64,000 nt of DNA, taken from the NCBI RefSeq assembly GCF_002284575.1, contig NZ_NPKJ01000015.1, forward strand, positions 97,818-161,817, written 5' to 3'. The translations under genes and the position numbers were made by a program. Shown piece after piece: positions 48,733 to 58,216 of this stretch. The notes below the pieces were generated by a model. That model was given only the letters and a program-made list of their open reading frames with translations. It was not told the origin of the DNA and did no database searches. The number at the start of each line of letters is the position of its first letter. The stretch's first letter is position 1. The DNA comes from Mesorhizobium temperatum (GTDB lineage: Bacteria; Pseudomonadota; Alphaproteobacteria; Rhizobiales; Rhizobiaceae).

Positions 48733-49020
48733 ATGTCCAAGGGGTACTGGATCGCCCGCGTCGATGTGCGCGATGCGGAAGGCTACAAGGACTATGTCAC
48801 TGCAGCCAAACCGGCTTTCGATCGTTTCGGCGCCGTTTTCCTGGCACGAGGCGGTGCGCATGAAAAGGCAGAAGGGCCGGGCCGCGACCGCAACGTGATC
48901 ATCGAGTTTCCGTCATTGGCTGCGGCGCACGATTGCTATCACTCGCCGGAGTATCAACGCGCCGTGGCGATCCGCCAGAAGGTAGCCGACGGCGAGATCG
49001 TGCTGGTCGAAGGGGTTTAG
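48733..49020 (+). CDS. DUF1330 family protein
   Basis: The 95-residue protein MSKGYWIARVDVRDAEGYKD through VAIRQKVADGEIVLVEGV is a small ferredoxin-like alpha/beta-barrel domain protein of the DUF1330 family. The RNVIIEFPSLAAAHDCYHSPEY segment is typical. No catalytic role is established for the family. The start at 48733 follows GAGGAGAAAAAGC; the upstream open frame is the R1 repeat. It ends 23 bp before the convergent cupin gene. Confidence 0.88.
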   Translation: MSKGYWIARVDVRDAEGYKDYVTAAKPAFDRFGAVFLARGGAHEKAEGPGRDRNVIIEFPSLAAAHDCYHSPEYQRAVAIRQKVADGEIVLVEGV

Positions 49021-49043
49021 TTCAGCGGCAACCGCTGCGGCGG

Positions 49044-49397
49044 TCAGATCGAATGCAGGATGTAAAGCTTGCGCGTTTTCTCATGGATGGTCCATTCGCC
49101 CTCCCAGCCAAGGGGCAGGACAAGCAATTCGCCAGGCCCGACATCTTTGGCGGCGCCGTCGGGACCGTGCAGCGTCACGCGGCCGGAGACGATGTGGCAA
49201 ATCTCGGAATTCGTGTCTCGGCGCGCGGTGAACCGGCCCTGCGAACATTCCCAGACACCGACTTCGATCTTGCCATCTTCCGAAGTCCAGAGGGTGTTGG
49301 CTGCTTCCAGCTGATCGCCTTCCACCGAGGTGGGTTTCGGCTGGGGCTCACCGAGGTCGATATGCGCAAGGTGGGCGAAGGTCTTGAAGTCGATCAT
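49044..49397 (-). CDS. Cupin domain protein (Cupin_3/DUF861 type)
   Basis: The 117-residue protein starts at 49397 (MIDFKTFAHLAHIDLGEPQP) behind GAGGATTTAGGA. The single cupin barrel is seen in EVGVWECSQGRFTARRDTNSEICHIVSGRVTLHGPDGAAKDVGPGELLVLPLGWEGEWTIHEKTRKLYIL. Such small cupins often sit beside DadA-like FAD oxidoreductases, as here. The function is unknown. It lies 20 bp downstream of the truncated oxidoreductase, in the same direction. Confidence 0.85.
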   Translation of the reverse strand: MIDFKTFAHLAHIDLGEPQPKPTSVEGDQLEAANTLWTSEDGKIEVGVWECSQGRFTARRDTNSEICHIVSGRVTLHGPDGAAKDVGPGELLVLPLGWEGEWTIHEKTRKLYILHSI

Positions 49398-49417
49398 TCC
49401 TAAATCCTCGATGCGGT

Positions 49418-50671
49418 TCAGTGGCCGGTGATGCGATCGGCCAGGGCCGCCAGCCGCGATGTACGCGGCAGCCCCTTTGCTTCGCGCTCGTCGGCGATTC
49501 GATAGAGCTGATACATCGAATGGACGCCGAGCCAGCGCAGCGGCTCCGGCTCCCATTTGCGCACGGTTCGATTGACCCAGGGAAGCCGCGTCAGCTCGGT
49601 GTCGTTGCCCAGCAGCAGATCCGTCAGAGTGCGTCCCGAGAGGTTGGAGGTGGAAACGCCGAGGCCGACATAGCCGCCTGCCCAGCCTATTCCGGTCTGC
49701 TTGTCAAAGCCCACCGTCGTGCACCAGTCGCGCGGCACGCCCAGCGTTCCACACCACGCATGGTCGAGCCTGAGCCCCTTGGTCTGCGGCAGAAGCGTCG
49801 TCAGGATTTTGTGCAGCTTGTCGATCGTCGCCTGCTGGGTAACGCCTCGCACGTCGGTCTTCGAGCCGAACCGATAGGGCACGCCGCGCCCGCCCATGGC
49901 AATGCGTCCTTCCCGGGTGCGCTGCGCGTAGCAGTATGTGTGTGCGGCATCGCCAAGCACCTCATAGCCATCCCAGCCGATTTCGCTCCATAGCTTGTCG
50001 GACAACGGCTCGGTCACGACGATGGCGCTGTTGAGCGCCAACCACAGCCGCTCGTGGCCGGCAATTCCCGCAGTAAAACCCTCGGTCGCCCGCACGATCT
50101 TTTCGGCGCGCACGACGCCTCGGTTGGTTACGACCTTGCCTTTTTCGATCGACAGCACGGTGGTCTGTTCGTAGATCGGGACACCGAGGCGCTCCACTGC
50201 CTTGGCGAGCCCCTGCACCAGCTTTGCGGGCTGAACCCGCGCAACTTTCTTGATGACGAAGGCGCCGCGCGCGTTGTGTACCGCTATGCGCCGGCGCGTC
50301 TCCGCTGCATCGATATACCCGACGCGATCGTCAGTCAGCTCCCAGGACCTGGCATCGGCATACATCGCCTTGGCGCGCTGCTCCTGCGCCTCGTTGGTTG
50401 CGACCAGCAGTTCGTCGGTGCGGCGTATGTCGGCGTCGATGCCTTCGGTTTCCGCGACCGATATGACCTCGTTCACCGTACCCGTCATTGCCGCCTGCAT
50501 GGCAATGACTCCAGCGCGCGAAGTTGCTTTCTCATATTTTTCGCGCGACCATGAGAACCCGCCGGACAGCCAGCCGCCATTGCGTCCCGAAGCACCGAAG
50601 CCGGCGAACTCCTTCTCGACGATAACAATGTTGAGGTGGGGCGCTGCCTGCTTCAGTCCGGGCAGCTTCAC
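49418..50671 (-). pseudogene. FAD-dependent oxidoreductase (PuuB/OrdL-like), missing its N-terminal FAD motif
   Basis: From LKQAAPHLNIVIVEKEFAGFGASGRNGGWLSGG onward the frame is a good DAO-family oxidoreductase of the gamma-glutamylputrescine oxidase type, through AGGYVGLGVSTSNLSGRTL to the C-terminus. The preceding family part, a strand with GxGxxG followed by WTAYYLK, is absent. Upstream of about 50685 the sequence is the 3' end of the ATP-grasp gene. The frame stays open to 50830, but the extra residues are a shadow of that gene. A GTG at 50671 could start a 417-residue remnant that would not bind FAD normally. A deletion that joined the two genes is the simplest explanation. Confidence 0.75.
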
Positions 50672-50684
50672 GCAGGATTTCTGC

Positions 50685-51755
50685 TCAAGACGCGGCCAAT
50701 CGACCAAAACGACTCGCAGCGGTCTCGGCCATCGCATCGGCGAGGCCCATCTCCCACTGCGTGCGGCAATAGGCGCGGAAATCGAAGCAGGGCAGGCCGG
50801 GGCAGACCTCGAACTCGATGAGATGGACACTGTCGTCAGCTTCGACCCGGAAGTCTATGGAAAACACATCCCGCAAGTCGAGCCCGACCATCAGACTTTG
50901 CGCGATTTGGCGGATGGTTGAATCGGCTCGCGGCTGGCTGGCGGTGACCGGCAGCAGCACCGGCTCGGCATATGTTCCCGCCGCCTTGGCAGCCTCGCCG
51001 GTGTCGCCGTAAAGCGCCAGGCTGTCCGCCATGGTCTGGAAATCACCGCCCGGATCGACAAAGGCGATGCCGAGCGCCTCGACCCCGGTGTCCGGCTTCA
51101 GGCCGAGAAAACTTGCGCGCGCGTTGTGCCCGGCGACATAGGGCTGCACGACGACGTCGTCGCGATAGGCGGCGAAGACGCGCCGGCTAAGCTCCAGCGC
51201 GTGGCCGAGATCGCTGCTGCGCGAATCCGGCCAGATGCCGATTTTGGCGCCGAGCCGGTTCGGCTTGACGAACCAACCGGTTGGCGAAGCCGGTGGCTCG
51301 ACCAGCCAATGACCGTCGCGGGCCAAACCGGATTGCGGCACCGGCAGGCCGAGTGCGCCGAGCACGGCGCCGGAGCGGAATTTGTCCTGGCAGAGTGCAA
51401 ACAGCGCATCGTCGGCGCCGAGTACCTTCAGGCCGTTCAGTCTTGCCAGAGCCGGCGCTGTACCGCCGCGGAAATAGGCGATGCCGTCGGTCAACGTCCA
51501 CACCAGCGTCGTGTCCAGGCCCTCACCGGCAAGCACGCTTGCGGCATCGTCGAGTTCCACCGGCACGAAGGACAGGCCGCGCGTCTGGCAGGCTGCCGCC
51601 AGCGCGTCGAACTCAGGGGCGATGTCGGTCGACTGCGCCAGATAGGAGGCGATTTCGGCGGCGCGCGCCGGCACGTGACCATCGGCGACCAGCCGGTCGA
51701 AGCAGGCCTTTTCAGGCTCGTAGACAAGGATCAGCTTCGGCTTGCGGCTTGACAT
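50685..51755 (-). CDS. ATP-grasp ligase-like protein (D-Ala-D-Ala ligase fold)
   Basis: The 356-residue protein starts at 51755 (MSSRKPKLILVYEPEKACFD). The ATP-grasp fold is suggested by KFRSGAVLGALGLPVPQSGL, the ATP-binding strand GWFVKPNRLGAKIGIWPDSRSSDL, VVVQPYVAGHNARASFLG and the metal-binding end VFSIDFRVEADDSVHLIEFEVCPGLPCFDFRAY. These enzymes ligate a carboxylate to an amine or thiol with ATP. The substrate is unknown; it is not a canonical Ddl. Its stop is immediately followed by the truncated oxidoreductase, so its own 3' end could have been altered by the same event. Confidence 0.72.
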   Translation of the reverse strand: MSSRKPKLILVYEPEKACFDRLVADGHVPARAAEIASYLAQSTDIAPEFDALAAACQTRGLSFVPVELDDAASVLAGEGLDTTLVWTLTDGIAYFRGGTAPALARLNGLKVLGADDALFALCQDKFRSGAVLGALGLPVPQSGLARDGHWLVEPPASPTGWFVKPNRLGAKIGIWPDSRSSDLGHALELSRRVFAAYRDDVVVQPYVAGHNARASFLGLKPDTGVEALGIAFVDPGGDFQTMADSLALYGDTGEAAKAAGTYAEPVLLPVTASQPRADSTIRQIAQSLMVGLDLRDVFSIDFRVEADDSVHLIEFEVCPGLPCFDFRAYCRTQWEMGLADAMAETAASRFGRLAAS

Positions 51756-51906
51756 GAGATTCACGATCCCCGGGGATGAACGGGTCCTGGCAGCGCGATT
51801 GCCTACCATCGCACGGCAGACGCATTCGGCTTTCGCGGAAAACCGACGTCAGCTGGACGCCTGCACGACAGTGCTGGCGCTATCTTCATGTTGACCGTGA
51901 TCGTTT

Positions 51907-51923
51907 CCGAACCGAAGGTTCGG
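51907..51923 (-). terminator. Hairpin after the SMP-30 gene
   Basis: CCGAACC-gaa-GGTTCGG is a perfect 7-bp stem with a 3-base loop, 10 bp beyond the SMP-30 stop on the minus strand. It ends the galactose operon but has no U-tract. Confidence 0.45.
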
Positions 51924-51932
51924 GATCATGGT

Positions 51933-52814
51933 CTAGGCGATCAGCACGCGCGGCTCGAAGCGGCCGTTGACCGGAATATCGAGCAGAAACGTCATGCCGG
52001 CTTGCGGATCCAGCAGGCGCTGTTTCTCATCCTTGCCCGACCAGGCAGAGGTGACCGCCAGCCGGTCGGCATCCCTGCCGACAAAGGCCGGGCAGGAGGG
52101 TTGCGTCACCGGCATCGCGACCGAACGGATGAGCTTGCCGTCAGGCCCGTAGGCTTCGATGACGCTGCCGCCCCAGCAGGCGTTCCACAGGACACCGTCG
52201 CGATCGAGCACCGAACCGTCGATATAGCCCTTGGCCTTGCGGTGATCGACGAAGATCTTCGGTTCGCCGACCGGCAGGCCGGTCGCTGGATCGCAGGCGA
52301 CGCGCATCAACAGGCCGGTGCTGGTATCGGTGTAACAGGCGATCGTTCCATCTTCGGAAAAGCAGATCGAGTTCGACACCGTGATGTCGGAATAAAGCCG
52401 GCGCAACTCTCCCTTGAAGAACCAGTAGATCGAGCCGGCGGCCTTTTCCTCACCCTTGCCCATCGTGCCGACCCAGAATGCGCCGCAGGGGTGGACGCGC
52501 GAATCGTTCGAGCGCGTCGTCGGGTTGTCGGCCTCGATCGCCGTATGCAGCGTCATCTTGCCGGTCGCCACGTCGCGGACATGCAGGCCGGTTTCGGTGG
52601 CGATCAGCTGTCTTTTGTCATCAATGACGGCTATCGCGCTGGCCATCTGGCCAAGCTCGTGGATTTTCACCGCACCGCCGGAAAGGGGCTTTTCCAGAAG
52701 CTGACCGTTGACGATGTCGAACCAGTAAAGCGTATCGGTGACGGGGTCATAACTCGGCCCTTCGCCGAGCTGGCAGACATGGTCGGAAAAAACCGAAACG
52801 ATGGCTTCGCTCAT
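51933..52814 (-). CDS. SMP-30/gluconolactonase family protein, likely galactonolactonase
   Basis: The 293-residue six-bladed propeller has the metal-site motifs of the family: LGEGPSYDPVTDTLYWFDIVNG, NDSRVHPCGAFWVGTMG, TVSNSICFSEDGTIACYTDT and GYIDGSVLDRDGVLWNACWGG. It hydrolyses aldonolactones. In this operon the likely substrate is D-galactono-lactone made by the SDR dehydrogenase. Its ATG overlaps the aldolase stop by 4 bp, and it is the last gene of the operon. Confidence 0.88.
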   Translation of the reverse strand: MSEAIVSVFSDHVCQLGEGPSYDPVTDTLYWFDIVNGQLLEKPLSGGAVKIHELGQMASAIAVIDDKRQLIATETGLHVRDVATGKMTLHTAIEADNPTTRSNDSRVHPCGAFWVGTMGKGEEKAAGSIYWFFKGELRRLYSDITVSNSICFSEDGTIACYTDTSTGLLMRVACDPATGLPVGEPKIFVDHRKAKGYIDGSVLDRDGVLWNACWGGSVIEAYGPDGKLIRSVAMPVTQPSCPAFVGRDADRLAVTSAWSGKDEKQRLLDPQAGMTFLLDIPVNGRFEPRVLIA

Positions 52815-53452
52815 CGCGCCGCTCCAAACGCCGCATCCCAGGCCGCGACTGCGGCCTGCGCCCGCGTTGCTACCTCATCGGCGCTCATGCCTGGCTTGAA
52901 CAGGCTGGAGCCGAGGCCGAAGACGCTGACGCCGGCCGCCTTGTAGCCGGCAAAGTCCTTTTCCGAAACGCCGCCGACCGCACCGACCAGCGTCTCAGCC
53001 GGCAAAACGGCGCGCATCGCCGCGATGCCGGCCGCGCCGAGCACGCTCGCCGGGAAGAATTTCAGCGCCGAGGCGCCGAGCCGGATGGCCTGGAAGGCCT
53101 CAGTCGGCGTGAACACACCGGGCATCGTCACCATGCCGTAATGCATCGCCCGGCCCATGACATCGGCATCGATGTTGGGGCTGACCAGCAGCCGCCCGCC
53201 GGCGTTGTGCAATCCGTCGACATCGGCCGCGGTCAGCACAGTCCCGGCGCCGACCAGTGCCGTCGCCGGCAGCGCGTCAACAATCCTCGCGATCGAGATA
53301 AACGGGTCCGGCGAATTGAGCGGCACTTCGATCGCTTCGATGCCGGCCTCGAAGATCGCCCGGCAAATGGCCACCGCCTCGTCCGGCTTTAGGCCGCGCA
53401 GGATGGCGACAAGCCCGCGCCCGAGCTTCGGAAACGGTGCGGTCTCGGTCAT
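52811..53452 (-). CDS. dgoA: 2-dehydro-3-deoxy-6-phosphogalactonate aldolase
   Basis: The 213-residue class I aldolase splits KDPGal into pyruvate and glyceraldehyde-3-phosphate. The Schiff-base Lys131 is in ALKFFPASVLGAAGI and Glu42 in EAIEVPLNSPDPF. The VGAGTVL and LLVSPNIDADVM segments distinguish the DgoA form from KDPG aldolase Eda. It overlaps dgoK upstream and SMP-30 downstream by 4 bp each. Confidence 0.9.
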   Translation of the reverse strand: MTETAPFPKLGRGLVAILRGLKPDEAVAICRAIFEAGIEAIEVPLNSPDPFISIARIVDALPATALVGAGTVLTAADVDGLHNAGGRLLVSPNIDADVMGRAMHYGMVTMPGVFTPTEAFQAIRLGASALKFFPASVLGAAGIAAMRAVLPAETLVGAVGGVSEKDFAGYKAAGVSVFGLGSSLFKPGMSADEVATRAQAAVAAWDAAFGAAR

Positions 53453-54402
53453 GCGGCAACTCCGCTTCCAGCAATCATGCCATTTTCGCGCGCCGCCTCG
53501 ATCAGGCCGGCGCGCACCGCCTCGTCGGCATCGACGGTCCGAACCGCGAGTCCAGCAAGGCCGAGCGCCTCAGTGTAGAGCGCGCCGAGCGCGCCGGAGG
53601 CAATCAGCACGACGGACTCCGTGCCTTTCCGGTAACGGCGGCTGGCCGACGCGATCTCGCCGCCGATCAGCAGGCCGGACAGGCAAGCAGCGGCATCGTC
53701 GGGTTTCAGGTCCTGCAGCAGGCCCGCGGCGCGGATCGAGAACAGTCTCGAGGTGACATCGCCGCCCTCGGCCAGCGCTTGCTCGCACCAGCGCTGAAAA
53801 AACGGATTGCCTGATGCAACCGGCTGTGGCTGCTCGCCAAGCGAATGGCGCAGGATCGAATGCGCCGCCAGCACCGAAAACAGCTCCCCGGTCGGCCAGG
53901 TGCCAAAACCGGCAACGGCGCCGTCCTCGACCAAAACCCATTTCGAATGAGTGCCGGGCATGCAGACGAGATGGCGGCCCTTTGCCGGCAAACCAGCGCC
54001 GGCAAGCTGCGTTTCCTCGCCGCGCATGACGTCCGGCGCGTCGGCCTGGCGCTGGGCCAGGCCCGGCACGATCCGGATGTCGCGGCGCTGGCCGGGGACG
54101 CGCGCAGCACCGGCAAGGATGGCACCGATCGGCGCCGGCACGGTGACATAGGGCGCCTCCAGCCAGCCCTGGCGCGATCCGGCCATGCCGCAGATGATGA
54201 CGGGCATCGCTTCCGGCGCGCCCATCGCCGCCAGATGTCCTTCGAGGATGGTCGAAAACCCGGCGGCTTGCGCGGTGATCAGCCCGTCGTCGCCGCGACG
54301 CTCGGCAAGGATTTTTCCGGCCTCATCGACCAGCCAGACCCTGAGACGGGTCGTGCCCCAGTCGACAGCGGCCACAGAAGGCACGTTGCTCGCTGAGTTC
54401 AC
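53449..54402 (-). CDS. dgoK: 2-dehydro-3-deoxygalactonokinase
   Basis: The 317-residue protein starts with a GTG at 54402 that overlaps the SDR TGA; the longer frame shadows the SDR gene. It shows AAVDWGTTRLRVWLVDEAG (phosphate-binding strand), ICGMAGSRQGWLEAPY, MRGEETQLAGA, the CMPGTHSKWVLVEDGAV signature and GTWPTGELFSVLAAHSIL, all typical of DgoK. It phosphorylates 2-keto-3-deoxygalactonate for the aldolase that follows. Confidence 0.92.
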   Translation of the reverse strand: MNSASNVPSVAAVDWGTTRLRVWLVDEAGKILAERRGDDGLITAQAAGFSTILEGHLAAMGAPEAMPVIICGMAGSRQGWLEAPYVTVPAPIGAILAGAARVPGQRRDIRIVPGLAQRQADAPDVMRGEETQLAGAGLPAKGRHLVCMPGTHSKWVLVEDGAVAGFGTWPTGELFSVLAAHSILRHSLGEQPQPVASGNPFFQRWCEQALAEGGDVTSRLFSIRAAGLLQDLKPDDAAACLSGLLIGGEIASASRRYRKGTESVVLIASGALGALYTEALGLAGLAVRTVDADEAVRAGLIEAARENGMIAGSGVAA

Positions 54403-55166
54403 AGGAAGCCCCCATCGACGATCAGCATCTGCGCGGTCAGCATCCGCGAAGCATCCGACGCCAGGAACAGCACCGTGCCGACAATGTCTTCCGGCTGCAT
54501 CACCTGTTTGATGCATTGCTTGGCAATATGGGCGGCGAGCGCCTGTTCGCTAACCCAGAGCTCCTTCTGCCGCTCGGTGATCACCCAGCCGGGTGCGATC
54601 GCATTGACGCGAATGCCGTCGACGCCGAGCTTGCCGGCAAGCCCCTTGGTCAGGCCGACGATCCCGGCCTTGGCCGCGGTATAGGCCGGCATGTCGGGGT
54701 GGTTGATCAGAAACGACGTCGACGTGAAGTTGATGATTGAGCCGCCGCCGGCGCGCTTCATGCCTGGCGCCACCGCCTGTGCGGTGAAGAAATGCGGACG
54801 CAGATTGACCGCCTGGTTGTTGTCCCAGAACTCCACGGTGACATCCTCCACCGCGTGGCGATCGTCAACTGCTGCATTGTTGACCAGCACCGTAACATCG
54901 CCATGCGCTTCGGCCGCCCTGGCGGCTGAAGCCCGCAGCGCTTCGATATCGCGTATGTCTGTCTTGAGATAGAGGGGCCGCCGGCCGAGATCCTTCTCGA
55001 TGCGATCGGCCAGCGCCAGGCTCGGGCCGTCGGCGATGTCGATGAAGGCGACCTTTGCCCCCTGGCGGGCAAAACCCTCGGTCAGCGCCGCGCCGATGCC
55101 GGAACCGCCGCCGGTAATCAGCACCGAAGCACCTTCAAGGTCGGCAAAGCGCGCCGATGGCATCAT
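54399..55166 (-). CDS. SDR dehydrogenase, likely D-galactose 1-dehydrogenase
   Basis: The 255-residue classical SDR has TGGGSGIG (18-25), NNAA (97-100), and active-site Ser149, Tyr162, Lys166. I start at the ATG at 55166, six bases after AGGGAG; an ATG at 55184 would include the ribosome-binding site in the coding region. It heads the operon with dgoK, dgoA and an SMP-30 lactonase, which points to oxidation of galactose to the lactone (De Ley-Doudoroff route). L-arabinose or another sugar cannot be excluded. The galactonate dehydratase needed between the lactonase and DgoK is not nearby. Confidence 0.82.
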   Translation of the reverse strand: MMPSARFADLEGASVLITGGGSGIGAALTEGFARQGAKVAFIDIADGPSLALADRIEKDLGRRPLYLKTDIRDIEALRASAARAAEAHGDVTVLVNNAAVDDRHAVEDVTVEFWDNNQAVNLRPHFFTAQAVAPGMKRAGGGSIINFTSTSFLINHPDMPAYTAAKAGIVGLTKGLAGKLGVDGIRVNAIAPGWVITERQKELWVSEQALAAHIAKQCIKQVMQPEDIVGTVLFLASDASRMLTAQMLIVDGGFL

Positions 55167-55187
55167 CTTTTTCTCCCTGCGCATGAC

Positions 55188-55280
55188 CCCGAAAATCGGT
55201 TTCGATTTTCGGAAAGGATCATGCGCAAAATCAAAGTGCTACAGCGTCCTTTCCGCGTCCAAAAGGACGCGCGGCTCAGT
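55188..55280. repeat. R3 intergenic repeat copy (in a 393-bp gap)
   Basis: CCCGAAAATCGG-ttt-CGATTTTCGG and GCGTCCaaaaGGACGCGCGG repeat the block order of the copy at 34.6 kb. It lies just upstream of the galactose operon, so its promoter must be inside or beyond it. The remaining gap to gshB (to 55559) has one short minus-strand frame from 55561 that I do not accept as a gene. Confidence 0.65.
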
Positions 55281-55559
55281 CGGCGCGCATCCTAGCCAGC
55301 CCGGTCGGGGGAGCAAGGGAGAAAAACCGATTCCCGAGGCTATGTCAGACAAAAAGGCGATCACGCCCCACTACGCGTCCTCGCAGCGGCGGCCAACTCC
55401 ACGAAGGCATCGAGCGCACGCACAGCCTCGCTTTGTCTGCAACTGACCGACAGACGTCCAGCTTGCAGCAGGCAATCCTCAAAATCTCGCGATTGGCAGA
55501 TGACCGGCGAGGTTGTAAGGGCAAGCACAGCTGCCCATCCGATCCGCCGGAGATCCGCC

Positions 55560-56501
55560 ATGCCTCTGAAAATCGCCGTCCAGATGGACCACATCTCCAC
55601 CGTCTCGATTGCCGGCGACACGTCTTTCGCGCTTTCGCTGGAAGCGCAGCGGCGCGGCCACCAGCTGTTCCATTATACGCCCGACCGCCTGTTGCTGCGC
55701 GGCGGAAAGGTGTTTGCCCGCATCGAGGCAATGCAGGTCCGCGATGAGAAGGGCAATCACTATTCGCTCGGCGAAGAAGTCCGCACCGACCTGTCGGAGA
55801 TGGACGTCATCCTGCTCAGGCAGGATCCGCCGTTCGACATGAACTACATCACCACGACGCATATCCTCGAGCGTATCCGTCCCAAGACGCTGGTGGTCAA
55901 CGACCCGGCCTGGGTGCGCAACAGCCCGGAAAAGATCTTCGTCACCGAATTTCCGGACCTGATGCCGGAAACGCTGATCACCAAGGACCCGCTGGAGGTT
56001 GCCGCCTTCCGCAAGGAGTTCGGCGACATCATCGTCAAGCCGCTCTACGGCAATGGCGGCGCCGGCATCTTCCACCTGCACGAGGCCGACCGCAACCTTG
56101 CCTCGCTGCTCGAGATGTTCGGGCAGTTGTTCCGCGAGCCTTACATCGTGCAGCGCTATCTCAAGGAGGTGCGCGCCGGCGACAAGCGCATCATCCTGAT
56201 CGACGGTGAGCCGGTCGGCGCCATCAACCGGGTGCCGGCCGAGACTGATTCACGCTCCAACATGCATGTCGGCGGCCGCGCCGAAAAAACCGAATTGACG
56301 GAGCGCGAACGCGAGATCTGCGCCCGCATCGGCCCGTCGCTGAAGGAGCGCGGCTTTATCCTCGTCGGCATCGACGTGATCGGCGACTACATGACCGAGA
56401 TCAACGTGACGTCGCCGACTGGCGTGCGCGAGGTGCAGCGTTTTGGTGGCGCCGATATCGCCAGCCTGTTCTGGGATGCGGTCGAGGGCAAACGCAAGTA
56501 G
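55560..56501 (+). CDS. gshB: Glutathione synthetase
   Basis: GshB joins gamma-glutamylcysteine and glycine with ATP. The 313-residue protein starts at 55560 behind CCGGAGATCCGCC. It has [22 protein letters not shown], the ATP-grasp segment [16 protein letters not shown], the [32 protein letters not shown] loop and [26 protein letters not shown]. All match bacterial GshB. It appears monocistronic. Confidence 0.96.
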   Translation: MPLKIAVQMDHISTVSIAGDTSFALSLEAQRRGHQLFHYTPDRLLLRGGKVFARIEAMQVRDEKGNHYSLGEEVRTDLSEMDVILLRQDPPFDMNYITTTHILERIRPKTLVVNDPAWVRNSPEKIFVTEFPDLMPETLITKDPLEVAAFRKEFGDIIVKPLYGNGGAGIFHLHEADRNLASLLEMFGQLFREPYIVQRYLKEVRAGDKRIILIDGEPVGAINRVPAETDSRSNMHVGGRAEKTELTEREREICARIGPSLKERGFILVGIDVIGDYMTEINVTSPTGVREVQRFGGADIASLFWDAVEGKRK

Positions 56502-56683
56502 CGCCCATGCTTGGCGGAACAGCGGTTTTCCGACCCGTAGCCGACGCAACGCCATCAGAGCGTAGCGTTCAATTGTTCCCGTAATGTTCTTGCCTTCGCC
56601 CGAAATCTGTGGTTGTTTCCGGTGACGCCGTTCGCGGCATGATCGCATGGGCTTCGGGCGAGCCCATATCCGGGGGACGAAAA

Positions 56684-58216
56684 ATGGTTGCGCGGGTCCG
56701 CACGGTCGCTTTCCAGGGCATCGAGGCCGTACCGGTCGACGTGCAGGTGATGATCGCGCCGGGCAAGGTCAACATGCACATCGTCGGCCTCGGCGACAAG
56801 GCGGTGGCCGAAAGCCGCGAGCGGGTGCAGGCGGCCCTGCACGCGTCGGGCCTGTCGATGCCGTCGAAGAAGGTCACGGTCAATCTGGCGCCGGCTGACC
56901 TGCCCAAGGAAGGCAGCCATTACGATTTGCCGATCGCGCTCGGCCTGATGGCGGCATTGGGGGCGATTCCGGGCGACATGCTGGCCGGCTATGTCGTGCT
57001 TGGCGAGCTGTCGCTCGACGGCACCATCGCCGCTGTCGCCGGCGCGCTGCCGGCGGCGATCGGCGCCAATGCCGAAGGCAAGGGCCTGATCTGCCCTTTC
57101 GCCTGCGGCCCGGAAGCGGCGTGGGCCGGCAAGGATTTCGACATTCTGGCGCCACGCAGCCTGATCGCCATCGCCAATCATTTTCGCGGCACGCAGGTCC
57201 TGTCGCGGCCGGAAGCCGGCATCCATGCCTCGGCGCGCGACCTGCCGGATCTCGCCGACATCAAGGGCCAGGAGACCGCCAAGCGGGCACTGGAAGTGGC
57301 GGCGGCCGGCGGCCACAATCTGCTGATGGTCGGACCGCCAGGATCCGGCAAATCGATGCTGGCGCAGCGGCTGCCGTCGATCCTGCCGCCACTGGCACCG
57401 AGGGAATTGCTCGAAGTCTCGATGATCGCCTCGGTGGCAGGCGAACTCGGCGAAGGAAAACTGACCGACCGGCGGCCGTTCCGCGCGCCGCACCATTCAG
57501 CCTCGATGGCGGCGATGGTCGGCGGCGGCCTGCGCGTGCGGCCGGGCGAGGCCTCGCTTGCCCATCACGGCGTGCTGTTCCTTGACGAGTTTCCCGAATT
57601 CTCGCCGCAGGCGCTCGATGCGCTGCGCCAGCCGCTGGAGACCGGCGACTGCATGATTGCCCGCGCCAATCATCGCGTCACCTATCCGGCGCGCATCCAG
57701 CTGGTCGCGGCGATGAACCCGTGCCGCTGCGGCATGGCCGGCGAGCCCGGCTATCGCTGCCTGCGCGGCGACCGTTGCCGCACCGACTACCAGGCGCGCA
57801 TTTCCGGCCCGCTGCTCGACCGCATCGATCTCCGGATCGAAGTGCCGGCGGTCTCGGCCAGCGATCTGATCCGGCCGGACCGGGCGGAGAAAAGCGCCGC
57901 GGTGGCATTGCGCGTGGCACGCGCCCGGACGATCCAGCGCGAGCGTTTCGAACGGCTCGGCGCGACGTCCGCCACCACCAACGCGCATTGCTCGCCCGCC
58001 GTCATTGAAGAGATCGCCATGCCGGATGCATCAGGCCTGTCGCTGCTCCGGGATGCCAGCGAAAAGCTCGGCTTTTCCGCACGGGCCTATCATCGGGTGC
58101 TGAAAGTGGCGCGAACGCTGGCCGATCTCGAGGCGAGCGAGACGGTCAGCCGTATCCATCTGGCGGAAGCGATTTCCTATCGCATGAGTTCGGAGCGGAT
58201 GGCGCAGGCGGCATAG
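56684..58216 (+). CDS. comM: ComM/YifB family Mg-chelatase-like AAA+ ATPase
   Basis: The 510-residue protein starts at 56684 behind GGGGGACGAAAA. An N-terminal Lon-protease-like fold (VARVRTVAFQGIEAVPVDVQV, YDLPIALGLMAALGAI) precedes the AAA+ module with Walker A GPPGSGKS (217-224), Walker B VLFLDEFPEF and the DRIDLRIEV sensor. A Cys cluster (NPCRCGMAGEPGYRCLRGDRC) and a C-terminal Mg-chelatase helical domain follow. ComM is a helicase that promotes branch migration during natural transformation in other bacteria. The role in rhizobia is not established. The 182-bp upstream gap shows no clear dyad. Confidence 0.92.
   Translation: MVARVRTVAFQGIEAVPVDVQVMIAPGKVNMHIVGLGDKAVAESRERVQAALHASGLSMPSKKVTVNLAPADLPKEGSHYDLPIALGLMAALGAIPGDMLAGYVVLGELSLDGTIAAVAGALPAAIGANAEGKGLICPFACGPEAAWAGKDFDILAPRSLIAIANHFRGTQVLSRPEAGIHASARDLPDLADIKGQETAKRALEVAAAGGHNLLMVGPPGSGKSMLAQRLPSILPPLAPRELLEVSMIASVAGELGEGKLTDRRPFRAPHHSASMAAMVGGGLRVRPGEASLAHHGVLFLDEFPEFSPQALDALRQPLETGDCMIARANHRVTYPARIQLVAAMNPCRCGMAGEPGYRCLRGDRCRTDYQARISGPLLDRIDLRIEVPAVSASDLIRPDRAEKSAAVALRVARARTIQRERFERLGATSATTNAHCSPAVIEEIAMPDASGLSLLRDASEKLGFSARAYHRVLKVARTLADLEASETVSRIHLAEAISYRMSSERMAQAA

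Noticed and set aside
55361..55561. 66-residue minus-strand frame with a hydrophobic start, divergent from gshB
   Set aside because: Its ATG overlaps the gshB start codon, the hydrophobic stretch is weak, and the sequence resembles no family I know. Without conservation evidence it is not safe to call.
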